A DNA stretch of 64,000 nucleotides from Elusimicrobia bacterium RIFOXYA2_FULL_39_19. Its GTDB lineage: Bacteria > Elusimicrobiota > Endomicrobiia > CG1-02-37-114 > XYA2-FULL-39-19. Positions 9,334-18,989 of the stretch are shown piece after piece. The position numbers and the translations under genes are program-made. Under the pieces are notes generated by a model that worked only from the letters and a program-made list of their open reading frames with translations, did not search any database and was not told the origin of the DNA. Within the stretch, counting starts at the first letter, position 1. Every line of letters starts with the position of its first letter. The stretch covers positions 1 to 64,000 of the forward strand of contig MGVC01000020.1 in assembly GCA_001800285.1 (NCBI GenBank), in the 5' to 3' direction.

Positions 9334-11193
9334 ATGATTAATAATTTAGGAAAAGCTGAAATAACTCCAAAAAAAGCAGTTGTCGGGACTACTAATATTT
9401 ACACTTTGGTTTATGTTGCAGGAAAAGACGGAATTAAAAAAGGCGGTAAAATCAGGGTTTTGTTTCCCGGCGGGCACAGCTGGTCAAAGCCGCAGATTTT
9501 CCAGATAGGGCATTATAACGGGTATATAACCGTACGCTGCAGTAATGGACAGGTAGTATTAAAGCCTTCCATATTTTCTACAAATGTTGATGAGTATGGC
9601 GAGAAAATTGACAACGAAAAATTTGAAGGAAAAAGATTTTCCGGAGACTGGAACGCGGTGGAAATAGAGGTGCTAAATTCTGAAATAAAAGAAGGCGATA
9701 AAGTAAAAATAGTTTACGGCGATGTGCAGGGCGGCAAAGGATTCGGCACAATCTGTTCTCATAAATATATAAAATCAAAAAAGAATCTCAGTACTTTTGT
9801 TGTTCAGATAGATAAAAACGGTTCCGGTGAATTTAAAGAAATAAATAAATTTCCGGAAGTTAAGCTTTCTGCGCAAAAAACAGAAAGTTTAGAAGTGATA
9901 GCACCTTCGGTAGTGAAGGCGGGTGAGAAATTTGATGTGCATGTTAAAGCAAGAGATATATTTTGTAATCCGACTTGCGAATATTCAGGAGTATTAAATA
10001 TTAAAGCCAGCAGTAAGGGCTTGATGCTGCCTGCAAAAGTTGTTTTTAAAAAGAATGCGTTGGGTGTTATTAAAATCAAAAATGTTTCTGCGCTTAAACC
10101 CGGTGTTTACTGGATTACTGTAACCGATAATAAAAATAAAATAAAAGGTGAAAGTTATCCGATAAAGGTAATGCAGAATAATGAAGACAGCCTTTATTGG
10201 GGTGAAATGCATCATCATACAAACGTATCGTATGATAACATTGGAAACAGAATGTATGCAACTCCGGATGAAACCTGCGGTTATGCGCGCGATATAGCCA
10301 ATCTGGATTTTATAGTGATTACAGACCATCATAATACGCACAGTGATTTGGCATTTGAATTGTCAGAAAAAGCCTGGAAAGCAACGGTTGAAACAAGCAA
10401 CAGAATGAATAAAGACGGAAAATTTGTGGTGTTTGCCGGTATAGAATACCAGTCCAGAAGAGGGCACACAAATGTTATTTATCTAAATAACAATGAGGCC
10501 TATTGTAATAATTCAATTTTAGAAGTCACTGAACTCTGGAAGTTATATAAAGGAAAAGATGTTATTACTATGCCGCACTTCCATGCTGACTGGGGCAAAG
10601 AAGAAACCTGGCAGTGGCACGATGAAGAGTTGGAACGCCTGGTAGAAGTAAGTTCCTGTCACGGCAGGTATGAGTTTTTAGGAAACCAGCCCCGCCATCC
10701 TAAACGGATGAAGAACGAATTTTATACAGTCCAGTACCAACTGGCACAAGGGAAAAAATTAGGCATCTATTGCGGCAGTGACGACCATATGGGCCAACCG
10801 GGCAACCATCATTTAACCGCTGTAATTGCGAAAGATAAAAGTAAGAAAGCGGTATTTGAAGCATTGCGAAACAGGCATTGTTACGGAGTAACCCACCACA
10901 GAATATTCCTTGATTTTAAACTAAACGGGCATATTATGGGAGATGTTATCAGCAGCGTTTCAGAGAAAACTGATGTGCGCAATATTGAAGTAGAAGTTGC
11001 GGGAAGCGGCAGAATATTAAGCATAGCCTTGATAAAGAACAACAAGGAAATACACGTGCTCTATAACCAGCCGCATTACGCGAAGTTTAGTTTTACCGAT
11101 AAAGAGAAAGAAAAAGACACTGATTATTATTATGTGCGCGTCATTCAGGAAAATAATGAAATGGCGTGGTCCAGCCCAATTTGGGTGGAATAA
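9334..11193 (+). CDS. PHP-like/DUF3604 metal-dependent hydrolase
   Basis: The track start (9277) adds 19 residues without homology. ATG 9334 has AGAGGGG upstream and begins MINNLGKAEI, giving 619 aa. The N-terminal half is beta-rich (Ig-like). The C-terminal half from about residue 285 begins with GEMHHHTNVSYD and contains VITDHHNTHSD, GIEYQSRRGHTNV, MPHFHADW, EVSSCHGRYE and CGSDDHMG, the His/Asp pattern of PHP-type phosphoesterase folds in DUF3604 proteins. No signal peptide is seen. The function in this operon is unknown; a role in hydrolysing a substituted sugar is only an inference. Confidence 0.8.
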   Translation: MINNLGKAEITPKKAVVGTTNIYTLVYVAGKDGIKKGGKIRVLFPGGHSWSKPQIFQIGHYNGYITVRCSNGQVVLKPSIFSTNVDEYGEKIDNEKFEGKRFSGDWNAVEIEVLNSEIKEGDKVKIVYGDVQGGKGFGTICSHKYIKSKKNLSTFVVQIDKNGSGEFKEINKFPEVKLSAQKTESLEVIAPSVVKAGEKFDVHVKARDIFCNPTCEYSGVLNIKASSKGLMLPAKVVFKKNALGVIKIKNVSALKPGVYWITVTDNKNKIKGESYPIKVMQNNEDSLYWGEMHHHTNVSYDNIGNRMYATPDETCGYARDIANLDFIVITDHHNTHSDLAFELSEKAWKATVETSNRMNKDGKFVVFAGIEYQSRRGHTNVIYLNNNEAYCNNSILEVTELWKLYKGKDVITMPHFHADWGKEETWQWHDEELERLVEVSSCHGRYEFLGNQPRHPKRMKNEFYTVQYQLAQGKKLGIYCGSDDHMGQPGNHHLTAVIAKDKSKKAVFEALRNRHCYGVTHHRIFLDFKLNGHIMGDVISSVSEKTDVRNIEVEVAGSGRILSIALIKNNKEIHVLYNQPHYAKFSFTDKEKEKDTDYYYVRVIQENNEMAWSSPIWVE

Positions 11194-11354
11194 AAACGCC
11201 GATTAGCCCAGAAAATACTACGCAGATTGGCGCAGACAAATAAAAACATAAAATAAGTATTCTTCGAACGAAGCAAAGCGTAGTTGAGAAGATATGAAAA
11301 AATATTAGGTGAATTCGCTGTCATTTGTATAATCTGGAATTTTTGGGGATTTTA
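11194..11354. other. Intergenic stretch with two short environmental-type repeats
   Basis: It contains ACGCAGATTGGCGCAGACAAAT and a palindromic TATTCTTCGaacgaag..GAGAAGATA segment, both of the kind dispersed in many metagenome-derived genomes. A TATAAT at 11328-11333 has only a poor -35 (TTAGGT), so an internal promoter is uncertain. No ORF is supported. Confidence 0.5.
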
Positions 11355-12398
11355 ATGGAAAAAGAAATTGGTTTTGGGATTATCGGCTGCGGGACCATTG
11401 CTTCCTGGCATATAAACGGAATTGAAAATACCAAAGGTGCAAAGTTAGTTGCCGTGTGCGACAGATCAGAAGATAAAGCAAAAAAAACCGCCTCTGAAAA
11501 AAATGTTGATTATTATACTGGCCTTGGTGAAATGCTTAAACGTAAAGATTTGGATGTAGTTTGTATTTGCACCCCTTCTTCGCTTCACACGGAACAGGCC
11601 ATAGCAGCTGCACAAGCAGGGAAACACGTAATTACTGAAAAACCTATGGCAATTACTTTAGAAAAAGCAAACCGGATGATTGATGTCTGCAAAAAAAATA
11701 AAGTGAAATTAAGTTGTGTATTTCAGCTTCGTTTTACAGAGCCTTACGCAAAAATAAAAAAAGTAATTGACAGCGGAGAATTAGGAAAATTAACTCTGGG
11801 AGACTGCTATCTGAAATATTACCGCAGCCAGGCTTATTATGATTCTGCCGGCTGGCGCGGTACCTGGGAATTTGACGGCGGCGGAGCCCTGATGAACCAG
11901 GGCATACACATGATAGATTTACTGCAATGGTATATGGGCCCGGTGGAAAGTGTTTTTGGCCATTGTAAAACATTGGCGCGTAAAATAGAAGTTGAAGATA
12001 CGGCGGCTGCGGTAATTAAGTTTAAAAACGGCGCCATAGGAGTTATTGAAGGAACTACTTCGGTTTTCCCTTCCAATATTCCTCACCGGCTGGAACTGCA
12101 CGGCGACCGCGGTTCAATAATGTTTTCAGGTTCCGGCCTGGCGCGCTGGGAAGTAGAAGGCCCTGACGGAAAGGTTATAGATAAACTGCAGGATACAGCC
12201 AAAGAAACCCAGAAAGCTATTACTAAGCCTACGGATATCAGCTGGGAAGGCCACCAACAAGTTATTGGGGACATGGTGTCAGCAATAAAAGAAAATCGTG
12301 AGCCTGTAGTAACCGGTGAAGATGGAAAAAAGGCGCTGGAAATTATTTTGGCCATATATGAATCTTCAAAAACCGGAAAAGAAATTAAATTACCGTGA
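11355..12398 (+). CDS. Gfo/Idh/MocA-family NAD(P)-dependent oxidoreductase (1)
   Basis: ATG 11355 follows GGGGAT and starts MEKEIGFGIIGCGTIASWH; the track start at 11325 has no support. The protein (347 aa) has a Rossmann motif GIIGCGTIA, then VCICTPSSLHTEQ and the signature HVITEKPMAI with the conserved Lys of the family. The GGGALMNQGIHMIDLLQWYMG block is the usual substrate-pocket His helix. These enzymes oxidise or epimerise sugars in the cytoplasm. It lies between the PHP-like and SGNH genes in one operon. The sugar cannot be read from the sequence. Confidence 0.9.
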   Translation: MEKEIGFGIIGCGTIASWHINGIENTKGAKLVAVCDRSEDKAKKTASEKNVDYYTGLGEMLKRKDLDVVCICTPSSLHTEQAIAAAQAGKHVITEKPMAITLEKANRMIDVCKKNKVKLSCVFQLRFTEPYAKIKKVIDSGELGKLTLGDCYLKYYRSQAYYDSAGWRGTWEFDGGGALMNQGIHMIDLLQWYMGPVESVFGHCKTLARKIEVEDTAAAVIKFKNGAIGVIEGTTSVFPSNIPHRLELHGDRGSIMFSGSGLARWEVEGPDGKVIDKLQDTAKETQKAITKPTDISWEGHQQVIGDMVSAIKENREPVVTGEDGKKALEIILAIYESSKTGKEIKLP

Positions 12399-12422
12399 TA
12401 TAAGAGGCAGGTAAATATAAAC

Positions 12423-13526
12423 ATGAAAAATAACATTAAAAAAATGGACAAAAATATGGCGCTGCAAAAAACAAATACTAATCCTTTGAAATGGTATAAC
12501 CCAAAAGAAAAACCATTCCGTATTTCCGGGTTAGCCTGGTTTGACAAAGATAAACTTTATCAGAGGCTTCCGGTTAAACCCTCACACCAGGTTCCCAAGA
12601 TAGTCAGCTATTTAGCGGGCATGCCTGCCGGAGCGCAACTAAGTTTTAAGACAAATTCAAAGCGCCTGGCAATCAGGGTTAAATTAGAGGAACTGGAATG
12701 GATGGAACACATGACTGTTACTGGTCAGGGCGGATTTGATTGTTACTTAGGCAATCCGGGCAGGCAAAAATATGTAAGTACCGCAAGATTCGGATTTAAA
12801 ACAGATTATGAATTTACTTTTTTTGAATTTGATGAACCGGAAATGCGCAGTGTAACCCTTAATTTTCCGTTGTATCAGGGCGTAAAGAGTATTGAGATCG
12901 GGCTTAATGAAAACGCTAAAATATTGAGCGCAGAATCCCGCATAAGCAATAAACGGATTATATTTTACGGGACCTCTATAACACAGGGCGGATGCGCTTC
13001 CAGGCCCGGCATGGCTTATACAAATATTTTAAGCAGGAGATTTAATTATGAGTTTATTAATCTTGGTTTTTCAGGCAATGGCAAAGGTGAACCGGAACTT
13101 GCCAGGATTATTACGGAGATAAAAAATCCCGGATGTTTTGTTCTTGATTACGAGGCAAATTGCGTAAGCACTGAGAATTATAAAGTCACATTGCCGAATT
13201 TTATTAAAATATTGAGAGAAAAGCACCCATTAATTCCAATTATTCTTATTTCCCAGATTCCTGTTGCAAAGGATTATTTTGAAGCCCGGCGGTTGAATAG
13301 TAAAATTGAACGAAGAAAGTTTTCTGTAAAATTAATAAAAAAGCTTAAAAAAGCCGGAGATAAAAATATTTATTTTATTGACGGCTCAAAATTTTTCGGG
13401 AAATACACCGATGAGTGCACGGTTGACGGGGTGCATCCTACCGACCTTGGATTTATGAAAATGGCAGATGCCCTGACACCTGTATTTAAAAAACTTATTA
13501 AGAACAATAAATTATTTCGTAAATAG
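12423..13526 (+). CDS. SGNH/GDSL-family hydrolase, probable sugar esterase
   Basis: The first ~165 residues form a beta domain; the SGNH core then starts at IIFYGTSITQG (nucleophile Ser), followed by NLGFSGNGKGEPE (Gly block), DYEANC (Asn block) and DGVHPTDLGF (Asp-His). All four blocks are present, so the enzyme looks intact. Similar two-domain SGNH proteins remove acyl groups from sugars, but the substrate here is inferred. It lacks an evident signal peptide and is 24 bp after the oxidoreductase. A second in-frame Met (MDKNM) could also be the start. Confidence 0.85.
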   Translation: MKNNIKKMDKNMALQKTNTNPLKWYNPKEKPFRISGLAWFDKDKLYQRLPVKPSHQVPKIVSYLAGMPAGAQLSFKTNSKRLAIRVKLEELEWMEHMTVTGQGGFDCYLGNPGRQKYVSTARFGFKTDYEFTFFEFDEPEMRSVTLNFPLYQGVKSIEIGLNENAKILSAESRISNKRIIFYGTSITQGGCASRPGMAYTNILSRRFNYEFINLGFSGNGKGEPELARIITEIKNPGCFVLDYEANCVSTENYKVTLPNFIKILREKHPLIPIILISQIPVAKDYFEARRLNSKIERRKFSVKLIKKLKKAGDKNIYFIDGSKFFGKYTDECTVDGVHPTDLGFMKMADALTPVFKKLIKNNKLFRK

Positions 13527-13537
13527 GATGGTGAAAA

Positions 13538-14374
13538 ATGAAAGTTTATGTTATGGTAGATTTTGAGGGAGCAACAGGATTTCATGAATGGGATAACTGT
13601 ATGTCGGTTGATCCGCTGGTTGTGGAAAAAAGAAACCGTTTAAGAAAAATACTAACCGGTGAAGTTAATGCGGCTGTTGAAGGGTTATATGCGGCAGGCG
13701 CTGCGGAGATAGTTATCTGGGATTCGCACGGGCCTTTTAATAATTGTGACAATTTGTATTATGAAGAACTTAATAAGGAAGTGTGGCTGATAGTGGGCTG
13801 GAAAGGCCTGCCGGAATTTTTCCCTTTACTGGATGATAGTTTCAGCGCTGGTGTTTATATAGGCGGTCATGCGATGAAAGGTACTCCTAATGCAGTGACA
13901 CCGCATACCTGCAATGAACTTAACGGTATGAAACTTGGCGAGGTGGGAATGTTTGCTGCTATGTGCGGATGGCATAAAGTTCCTATGATATTTATAAGCG
14001 GAGACAGTACAACCATAGAAGAGGTTAAACAGGTTGTTCCTGATGTCCGGTATGCTATTACAAAAGAATCGTTCGGCCCGTATGCTATAAAAACGCGGAT
14101 GCCTAAAAAAAGCCAGGAACTTATCCGTATTGAAACTGAAAAAGCATTGAAAAACGTAAAAAATATTAAGCCTTTTGTCATTAAACCGCCTTTTGTTTAT
14201 AAGCTTGGAAAAAATGAGGTTAAAGGTGATAATTTGAGAAAAGTGCATTTTGATGCACTGGTGGGCTGGACACAATTTGGTACGCAGGAGGTGGAGCCGG
14301 AGTTGGGTAGATACGATAAAAAACTTAATGAATGGTTAAAAGAAAAATCATTCCTCGGCCCGGATCATGTATAA
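13538..14374 (+). CDS. M55-family D-aminopeptidase-like protein
   Basis: It begins MKVYVMVDFEGATGF, the Asp-x-Glu metal motif of DppA-type M55 peptidases, followed by WDSHGP, IGGHAMKGTP and the HTCNELNG segment. At 278 residues it has the normal family length. RBS GGATGG is close to the ATG. DppA is a cytoplasmic D-aminopeptidase with a dinuclear zinc centre, but many family members in sugar operons have no known substrate. Its presence beside a creatininase-type amidohydrolase suggests amide or lactam bond cleavage, perhaps on an amino-sugar derivative; that is inference. Confidence 0.85.
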   Translation: MKVYVMVDFEGATGFHEWDNCMSVDPLVVEKRNRLRKILTGEVNAAVEGLYAAGAAEIVIWDSHGPFNNCDNLYYEELNKEVWLIVGWKGLPEFFPLLDDSFSAGVYIGGHAMKGTPNAVTPHTCNELNGMKLGEVGMFAAMCGWHKVPMIFISGDSTTIEEVKQVVPDVRYAITKESFGPYAIKTRMPKKSQELIRIETEKALKNVKNIKPFVIKPPFVYKLGKNEVKGDNLRKVHFDALVGWTQFGTQEVEPELGRYDKKLNEWLKEKSFLGPDHV

Positions 14375-14398
14375 AGTTGATTTCAGATTTGAAATTTT

Positions 14399-14443
14399 GA
14401 GTAGGACGAAACTCCGAAATTCTTACAGCTTAATTCCGGAGAA
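14399..14443 (+). repeat. 45-nt hairpin repeat, copy 1
   Basis: GAGTAGGACGAAACTCCGAA..TTCCGGAGAA forms a hairpin (CTCCGAAATT/AATTCCGGAG). It is 2-4 differences from the copies at 44334 and 48470, and lies between two genes of the operon. Confidence 0.8.
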
Positions 14444-14462
14444 AAATTAAAGGGGAATTACA

Positions 14463-15242
14463 ATGGCTCAGTGGGAAAATTTGACGGAAAAAGATTTTGG
14501 GAAAGAACTGGTAAAATCACAAAAAGTTTGTGTCCTGCCTATAGCTGTAATGGAAAGGCATGGGGACCATCTGCCTTTGGGAACTGATGTATTTTTTAAC
14601 CACAAAATTGCCTGCCTGGCGGCAGAAATTGAAAAAGCTGTTGTTTTTCCAATGTATTATTTTACGCAGATTTTGGAAGGAAAGCATAAATTGGGAACAA
14701 TAGCATTAAGTGCAAATCTTGTGCTTGAATTGCTTGAAAGTGTTTGTGATGAAATAGGAAGGAATGGGTTTAAAAAAATTATAATTTTAAACGGCCACGG
14801 AGGCAACCCTTCATTTGTTTCATTTTTTATCCAGAGCCTGCTGAACAAGAAAAAAGATTATATGGTTTATTACCCGAAAGAATCCTGGAAAGTTTGCTGG
14901 GAAAAATTCAAAAACCCTAAATTAGCAGATAATCACGGGGGGCATCTGGAAACAAGTATATTACTTGCTGTATGCAGGGATTTAGTTAAAATGGAAGATG
15001 TGCAAAAGCCTGCCGTGTGTTTAAACAGGTTAAAACATTTAGGCGATATTGCTACACCGGTCAGCTGGTATGCAGATTATCCTGACCATTATGCCGGTGA
15101 TGCTTCAAAATCTGATATAAATATGGGTAAAAAAATGCTGGAAGAATCTGTTAAATATACAGCCAAAGTTATAAAAATTGTAAAACAGGATAAGGTTGCA
15201 GAAAAACTATATAATGAATTTTTTAACAGGAGTAAAAGATGA
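14463..15242 (+). CDS. Creatininase-family amidohydrolase
   Basis: This 259-residue protein shows the family metal motifs: AVMERHGDHLPLGTD near residue 28, ILNGHGGNPSFV near 110 and HGGHLETS near 160, with the expected Glu, His and Asp ligands. Creatininase-family enzymes hydrolyse cyclic amides or formamides, using zinc or manganese in the cytoplasm. AGGGGAATTACA gives a good ribosome-binding site. The stop overlaps the start of the next gene (ATGA), so translation is coupled. Creatinine as substrate is unlikely in this context. Confidence 0.88.
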   Translation: MAQWENLTEKDFGKELVKSQKVCVLPIAVMERHGDHLPLGTDVFFNHKIACLAAEIEKAVVFPMYYFTQILEGKHKLGTIALSANLVLELLESVCDEIGRNGFKKIIILNGHGGNPSFVSFFIQSLLNKKKDYMVYYPKESWKVCWEKFKNPKLADNHGGHLETSILLAVCRDLVKMEDVQKPAVCLNRLKHLGDIATPVSWYADYPDHYAGDASKSDINMGKKMLEESVKYTAKVIKIVKQDKVAEKLYNEFFNRSKR

Positions 15243-17548
15243 AATACGGAAGTTTCAGCAAAGATTATATGGAATATGTAATAACTACGCCTGATACACC
15301 CAGAGACTGGGATAACCATATGTCTAATGACGAATATGGCATGAGAATTAATCAGATTGGCGAAGGTTACAGCCTTCTGCCGGACGCAGATGGAAACAAA
15401 GTAACCTATTACCATCCTGATACTCATGAGGGGAAATATGTTTATGTAAGAGACAGGGATACAGAAAAATTCTGGTCTTCAAACTTTGCGCCGGTAAAAA
15501 AATCCTGTAAATATTTTGAATGCCGCCACGGCATAGGGTATACAACATTTAATACTGAAACAGAAAAAATACAGTCCTCCCTGACTTTGTTTGTTCCTCC
15601 TCAGGATCCTGTAGAACTATGGATTTATAAAGTTAAGAATACAGATACAAAAAAAAGAAAGTTATCTATATTTCCTTTTATTGAATGGCAGTTATCCCCT
15701 TTTATGGAACCCTGGGATAATTATGCCTGGTACACAAAATGCAATTATAATCAAACGGAAAAACTTATTGTTTGTTCTATCCGCAACCCCCGCATGATTG
15801 AAAAAATATATCAGGGGTTTGCAGGCATTGACTGCAAGTTTACTTCCTATGAATGTAAACGTTCAGGTTTTTTTGGTGGAAATACTGTCAGCAATCCGAA
15901 AGCAGTAATTAATGGAAAGTTATCAAAAAGCGCTGTAACCGGCGGTGAGCGCGCGGTAGGTATATTTCAGGTTGATTTGGAATTAAAACCCAACGAAGAA
16001 AAAACCATAAACCTGATTATGGGTTTTTCAAAAGATGCCCAAAAACGCAGCAGTTATGTAAAGAAATATTTAGGCGGCAATAAAACCGGAAAAGCGCTAT
16101 TGGAAACTAAAAAATTCTGGCAGGTAATGATTGACCGCAACAAAATAACTACTCCGGATGAAAAATTTAATGCCATGTCAAACATATGGCTTAAATCCAA
16201 CCTGCATACTTTAATCCGCATACTGAGAGAAGGTTATAAGGGTTCCCGGGATACTTTTCAGGACGTTATGGCCAACTGCCATCTTGACCGTAATATATCA
16301 AGAAAAAGGCTTCTGCAAATGTTATCCAAACAGTACCCTGACGGCAAATTAATAAGGCAGTGGTGTTTTTCTACCGGCAGGGACGATACACGCCTTTATA
16401 ATGATATTCCTGTCTGGGCCATATTTGCCACAGCAAAGTACGTTAAAGAAACCGGTGATTTTAAAATATTAGATGAAAAACTTCCTTTTTATGAAAGCAG
16501 TGAATCAGGCAGTGTTTATGAACATAATAAAAGGGCCATGGAATTTTTGTTAAAAACAAGGGGTATCGGCGGGTTAATCAGGCCCAGCAAGGGTGACTGG
16601 GATGATTCGCTTGACGGTATAGACAGAAAAGGAAAAGGAATAAGTATCTGGCTTTCACAGGCCGCCTGCACAGCACTTCTTGAAATGATGGAAATGGCAA
16701 AATTAAAAGGTGAAAAGAATTTAGTTGAAAAATACAAAAAAGCATACGAAGATTTAAAAAACAAAATAAATAAATCCTGCTGGGACGGCCAGTGGTATAT
16801 CCGTGCAATTTCAGATAACGGTACAGTGCTCGGTTCAAAAAAATGCAATGAAGGAAAAGTTTTTCTTCTGCCCCAGGCCTGGGCTATTATTTCAGGAACA
16901 GCTGATGAACCCAGAGCCAAAACCTGTCTGGATTCTGTTGAAAAAAATCTTCAGACAAAATACGGGCCGTTACTGTTTACTCCTGCATATCAGAGCTACA
17001 ATGAAAATATAGGAAGACTGAGCATTATACCAATAGCTTTCGGTGAAAACGGAAATATTTATATTCACGCTGTGTTTTTCTATATAATGGCAAACCTGAA
17101 ATACGGCCGTCCGGATATTGCCTATGACTGCTTAAAGAAAGTTTCACCCTGGTTTGAACTGCATGACCAAAAAATCACCAAAGAGCCGCCTTATTCATTA
17201 TCGAACTGTTATACCGGCCCGGAAAACAAAGAAAAATTCGGTGAAACCTACTGCAGTTGGTTTAGTTCAAGCTGCAGCTGGTCATACTTCATTGTCCTGG
17301 AGTGGTTTTTAGGTATACGTGCAGAGTACGATGGTTTAAGAGTTGACCCCTGCCTGCCTTCTGTTTGGAAAAAAGCAAGCGTTATAAGGCATTTCAGGAA
17401 AGATATTTATGAAATTGATATTAAGGATAATTCAAAAGGGCAGAAAAAACAAATTGAAATTGAAGTTGACAGTAAGATAATCCAGGGAAACCTTATAAAG
17501 CCTTTTAACGACGGAAAAAGGCACAAAGTACAGGTGCATATTAAATAA
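15239..17548 (+). CDS. GH94-like glycoside phosphorylase
   Basis: The 769-residue length and order match GH94 phosphorylases: an N-terminal beta-sandwich (GEGYSLLPDADG, then FWSSNFAP), then an alpha/alpha barrel containing GSRDTFQDVMA, LIRQWCFSTGRDD and GLIRPSKGDWDDSLD, where the first Asp of GDWDD corresponds to the catalytic acid. A C-terminal beta domain follows. GH94 enzymes split beta-linked disaccharides such as cellobiose or diacetylchitobiose with phosphate in the cytoplasm. The family is clear but the substrate is not. GDWDD replaces the more usual GDWND. The start overlaps the previous stop, and the stop overlaps the sulfatase start. Confidence 0.85.
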   Translation: MKYGSFSKDYMEYVITTPDTPRDWDNHMSNDEYGMRINQIGEGYSLLPDADGNKVTYYHPDTHEGKYVYVRDRDTEKFWSSNFAPVKKSCKYFECRHGIGYTTFNTETEKIQSSLTLFVPPQDPVELWIYKVKNTDTKKRKLSIFPFIEWQLSPFMEPWDNYAWYTKCNYNQTEKLIVCSIRNPRMIEKIYQGFAGIDCKFTSYECKRSGFFGGNTVSNPKAVINGKLSKSAVTGGERAVGIFQVDLELKPNEEKTINLIMGFSKDAQKRSSYVKKYLGGNKTGKALLETKKFWQVMIDRNKITTPDEKFNAMSNIWLKSNLHTLIRILREGYKGSRDTFQDVMANCHLDRNISRKRLLQMLSKQYPDGKLIRQWCFSTGRDDTRLYNDIPVWAIFATAKYVKETGDFKILDEKLPFYESSESGSVYEHNKRAMEFLLKTRGIGGLIRPSKGDWDDSLDGIDRKGKGISIWLSQAACTALLEMMEMAKLKGEKNLVEKYKKAYEDLKNKINKSCWDGQWYIRAISDNGTVLGSKKCNEGKVFLLPQAWAIISGTADEPRAKTCLDSVEKNLQTKYGPLLFTPAYQSYNENIGRLSIIPIAFGENGNIYIHAVFFYIMANLKYGRPDIAYDCLKKVSPWFELHDQKITKEPPYSLSNCYTGPENKEKFGETYCSWFSSSCSWSYFIVLEWFLGIRAEYDGLRVDPCLPSVWKKASVIRHFRKDIYEIDIKDNSKGQKKQIEIEVDSKIIQGNLIKPFNDGKRHKVQVHIK

Positions 17549-18963
17549 TGAAAAAGTATAAAAACATTTTATTGATTTCAACAGATCAGCACAGGGCAGA
17601 TGCAGCAGGTATTTACGGCAACCCTGTTATTAAAACACCCAATATTGACAGGTTAGGAAAAGAAGGGGTTGTTTTTACCAATGCTTTTACTTGTGCGCCA
17701 GTCTGCGGGCCGTCCAGAACCAGCATTTTAACCGGCTGTTACCCGCACACGCACAGGTCCAACAATAACGATTTGCCTATTGCAAAAGGCCAGGTAACTT
17801 TAATTGATTTATTAAACAAAGAAGGATACCTGACAGCTGCTGTAGGTAAAATGCATTTTGCGCCGCCGGAAGCTGCTTACGGGTTAAAATATAAAGTTTT
17901 AACAGAAGAAGGCAGATTACCTGCAGACAAAGATGCATTTCAGAAATTTCTAAAGAAAAATGGTTTTGGCGGGAAAGAAAGAAAATGGGACTGGAATACA
18001 TATCATAAAGATTTTCAGGCCGTTACATCACCCCTGCCGGAAGAATGTTTTGACAGCACTTTTATCGGCAACGAGGCGGTTGATTTTATTAAAAAGAAAG
18101 GAAATAATAAATTCTTTTTATGGGCTTCTTTTGTAGGCCCTCACCTGCCGTTTGTAGCACCCAAGCCGTTTGATGTTATGTATGACCCCAAAAAAGTACC
18201 GATGCCTCATTATCACAAAAAAGAACCCGGCTCAAAAACGCAGCTGCAGAAAGATATTTATAAAAGATTCGGGTTTAATAAACTCAATGAAAGAATAATA
18301 AGAAAAGTAACGGCTTATTACTATGGCCAGATTTCACTGATAGATAAAAATATCGGGAAAATAGTAAGACAGCTTGAAGAACAGAACCTTTTAAAAAATA
18401 CTCTGATAATTTTTACCAGTGATCACGGTGAAATGCTGGGCGACCATAAAATGTTATGGAAAGGCCCTTACATGTATGACGGGATAGTAAAGATTCCGTT
18501 TATCTGCAGAATGCCCGGGACGAAACATAAAAAAGTTAATGCCATGATTTCAAATGTGGACATATTGCCTACAATAATGGAATATCTGGGTTTGCCGGTG
18601 CCTGAGTTTGTGCAGGGGAAAGGCCTGTCAGGTTTAGTCAAACACGGCCGGCAGGAAGATTGGCGCGAAGCGGTATTCAGTGAGCTTGGCAAAAGCATAA
18701 AAATGATACGGACTAAAGACTGGAAATATGTTTATTATTACAATGAACCAATCAGAGAATTATATAATCTGCGCAAAGACCCTTATGAATATCATAACCT
18801 GGCTTACAAAAAAGGTTATGGAAAAAAATGCAGGGAAATGGAAAATAAATTACTTGCCTGGATGATAGATACAGAAAACAAGCCCGTAAAAAGAGGCTAT
18901 AAAATAAAAAGAACCTTCCAGGATAAATTTAAAACCCTTTACTACGATAAAATCCAAAAATAA
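17548..18963 (+). CDS. S1-family sulfatase (Cys-type) 1
   Basis: It starts ILLISTDQHRADAAGIYG, giving the metal-binding Asp, followed by the sulfatase signature C53-G-P-S-R, whose Cys would be converted to formylglycine. FTSDHGEMLGDHKMLWKGP carries the second metal-ligand block. Its 471 residues are normal for the family. No signal peptide is seen, which argues for a cytoplasmic desulfation step on a taken-up oligosaccharide. A Cys-type anaerobic maturase is encoded at 33078-34214. It is the tenth gene of the operon. Confidence 0.93.
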   Translation: MKKYKNILLISTDQHRADAAGIYGNPVIKTPNIDRLGKEGVVFTNAFTCAPVCGPSRTSILTGCYPHTHRSNNNDLPIAKGQVTLIDLLNKEGYLTAAVGKMHFAPPEAAYGLKYKVLTEEGRLPADKDAFQKFLKKNGFGGKERKWDWNTYHKDFQAVTSPLPEECFDSTFIGNEAVDFIKKKGNNKFFLWASFVGPHLPFVAPKPFDVMYDPKKVPMPHYHKKEPGSKTQLQKDIYKRFGFNKLNERIIRKVTAYYYGQISLIDKNIGKIVRQLEEQNLLKNTLIIFTSDHGEMLGDHKMLWKGPYMYDGIVKIPFICRMPGTKHKKVNAMISNVDILPTIMEYLGLPVPEFVQGKGLSGLVKHGRQEDWREAVFSELGKSIKMIRTKDWKYVYYYNEPIRELYNLRKDPYEYHNLAYKKGYGKKCREMENKLLAWMIDTENKPVKRGYKIKRTFQDKFKTLYYDKIQK

Positions 18964-18989
18964 TACGAACAGAAGAGAGGAATTTTTAA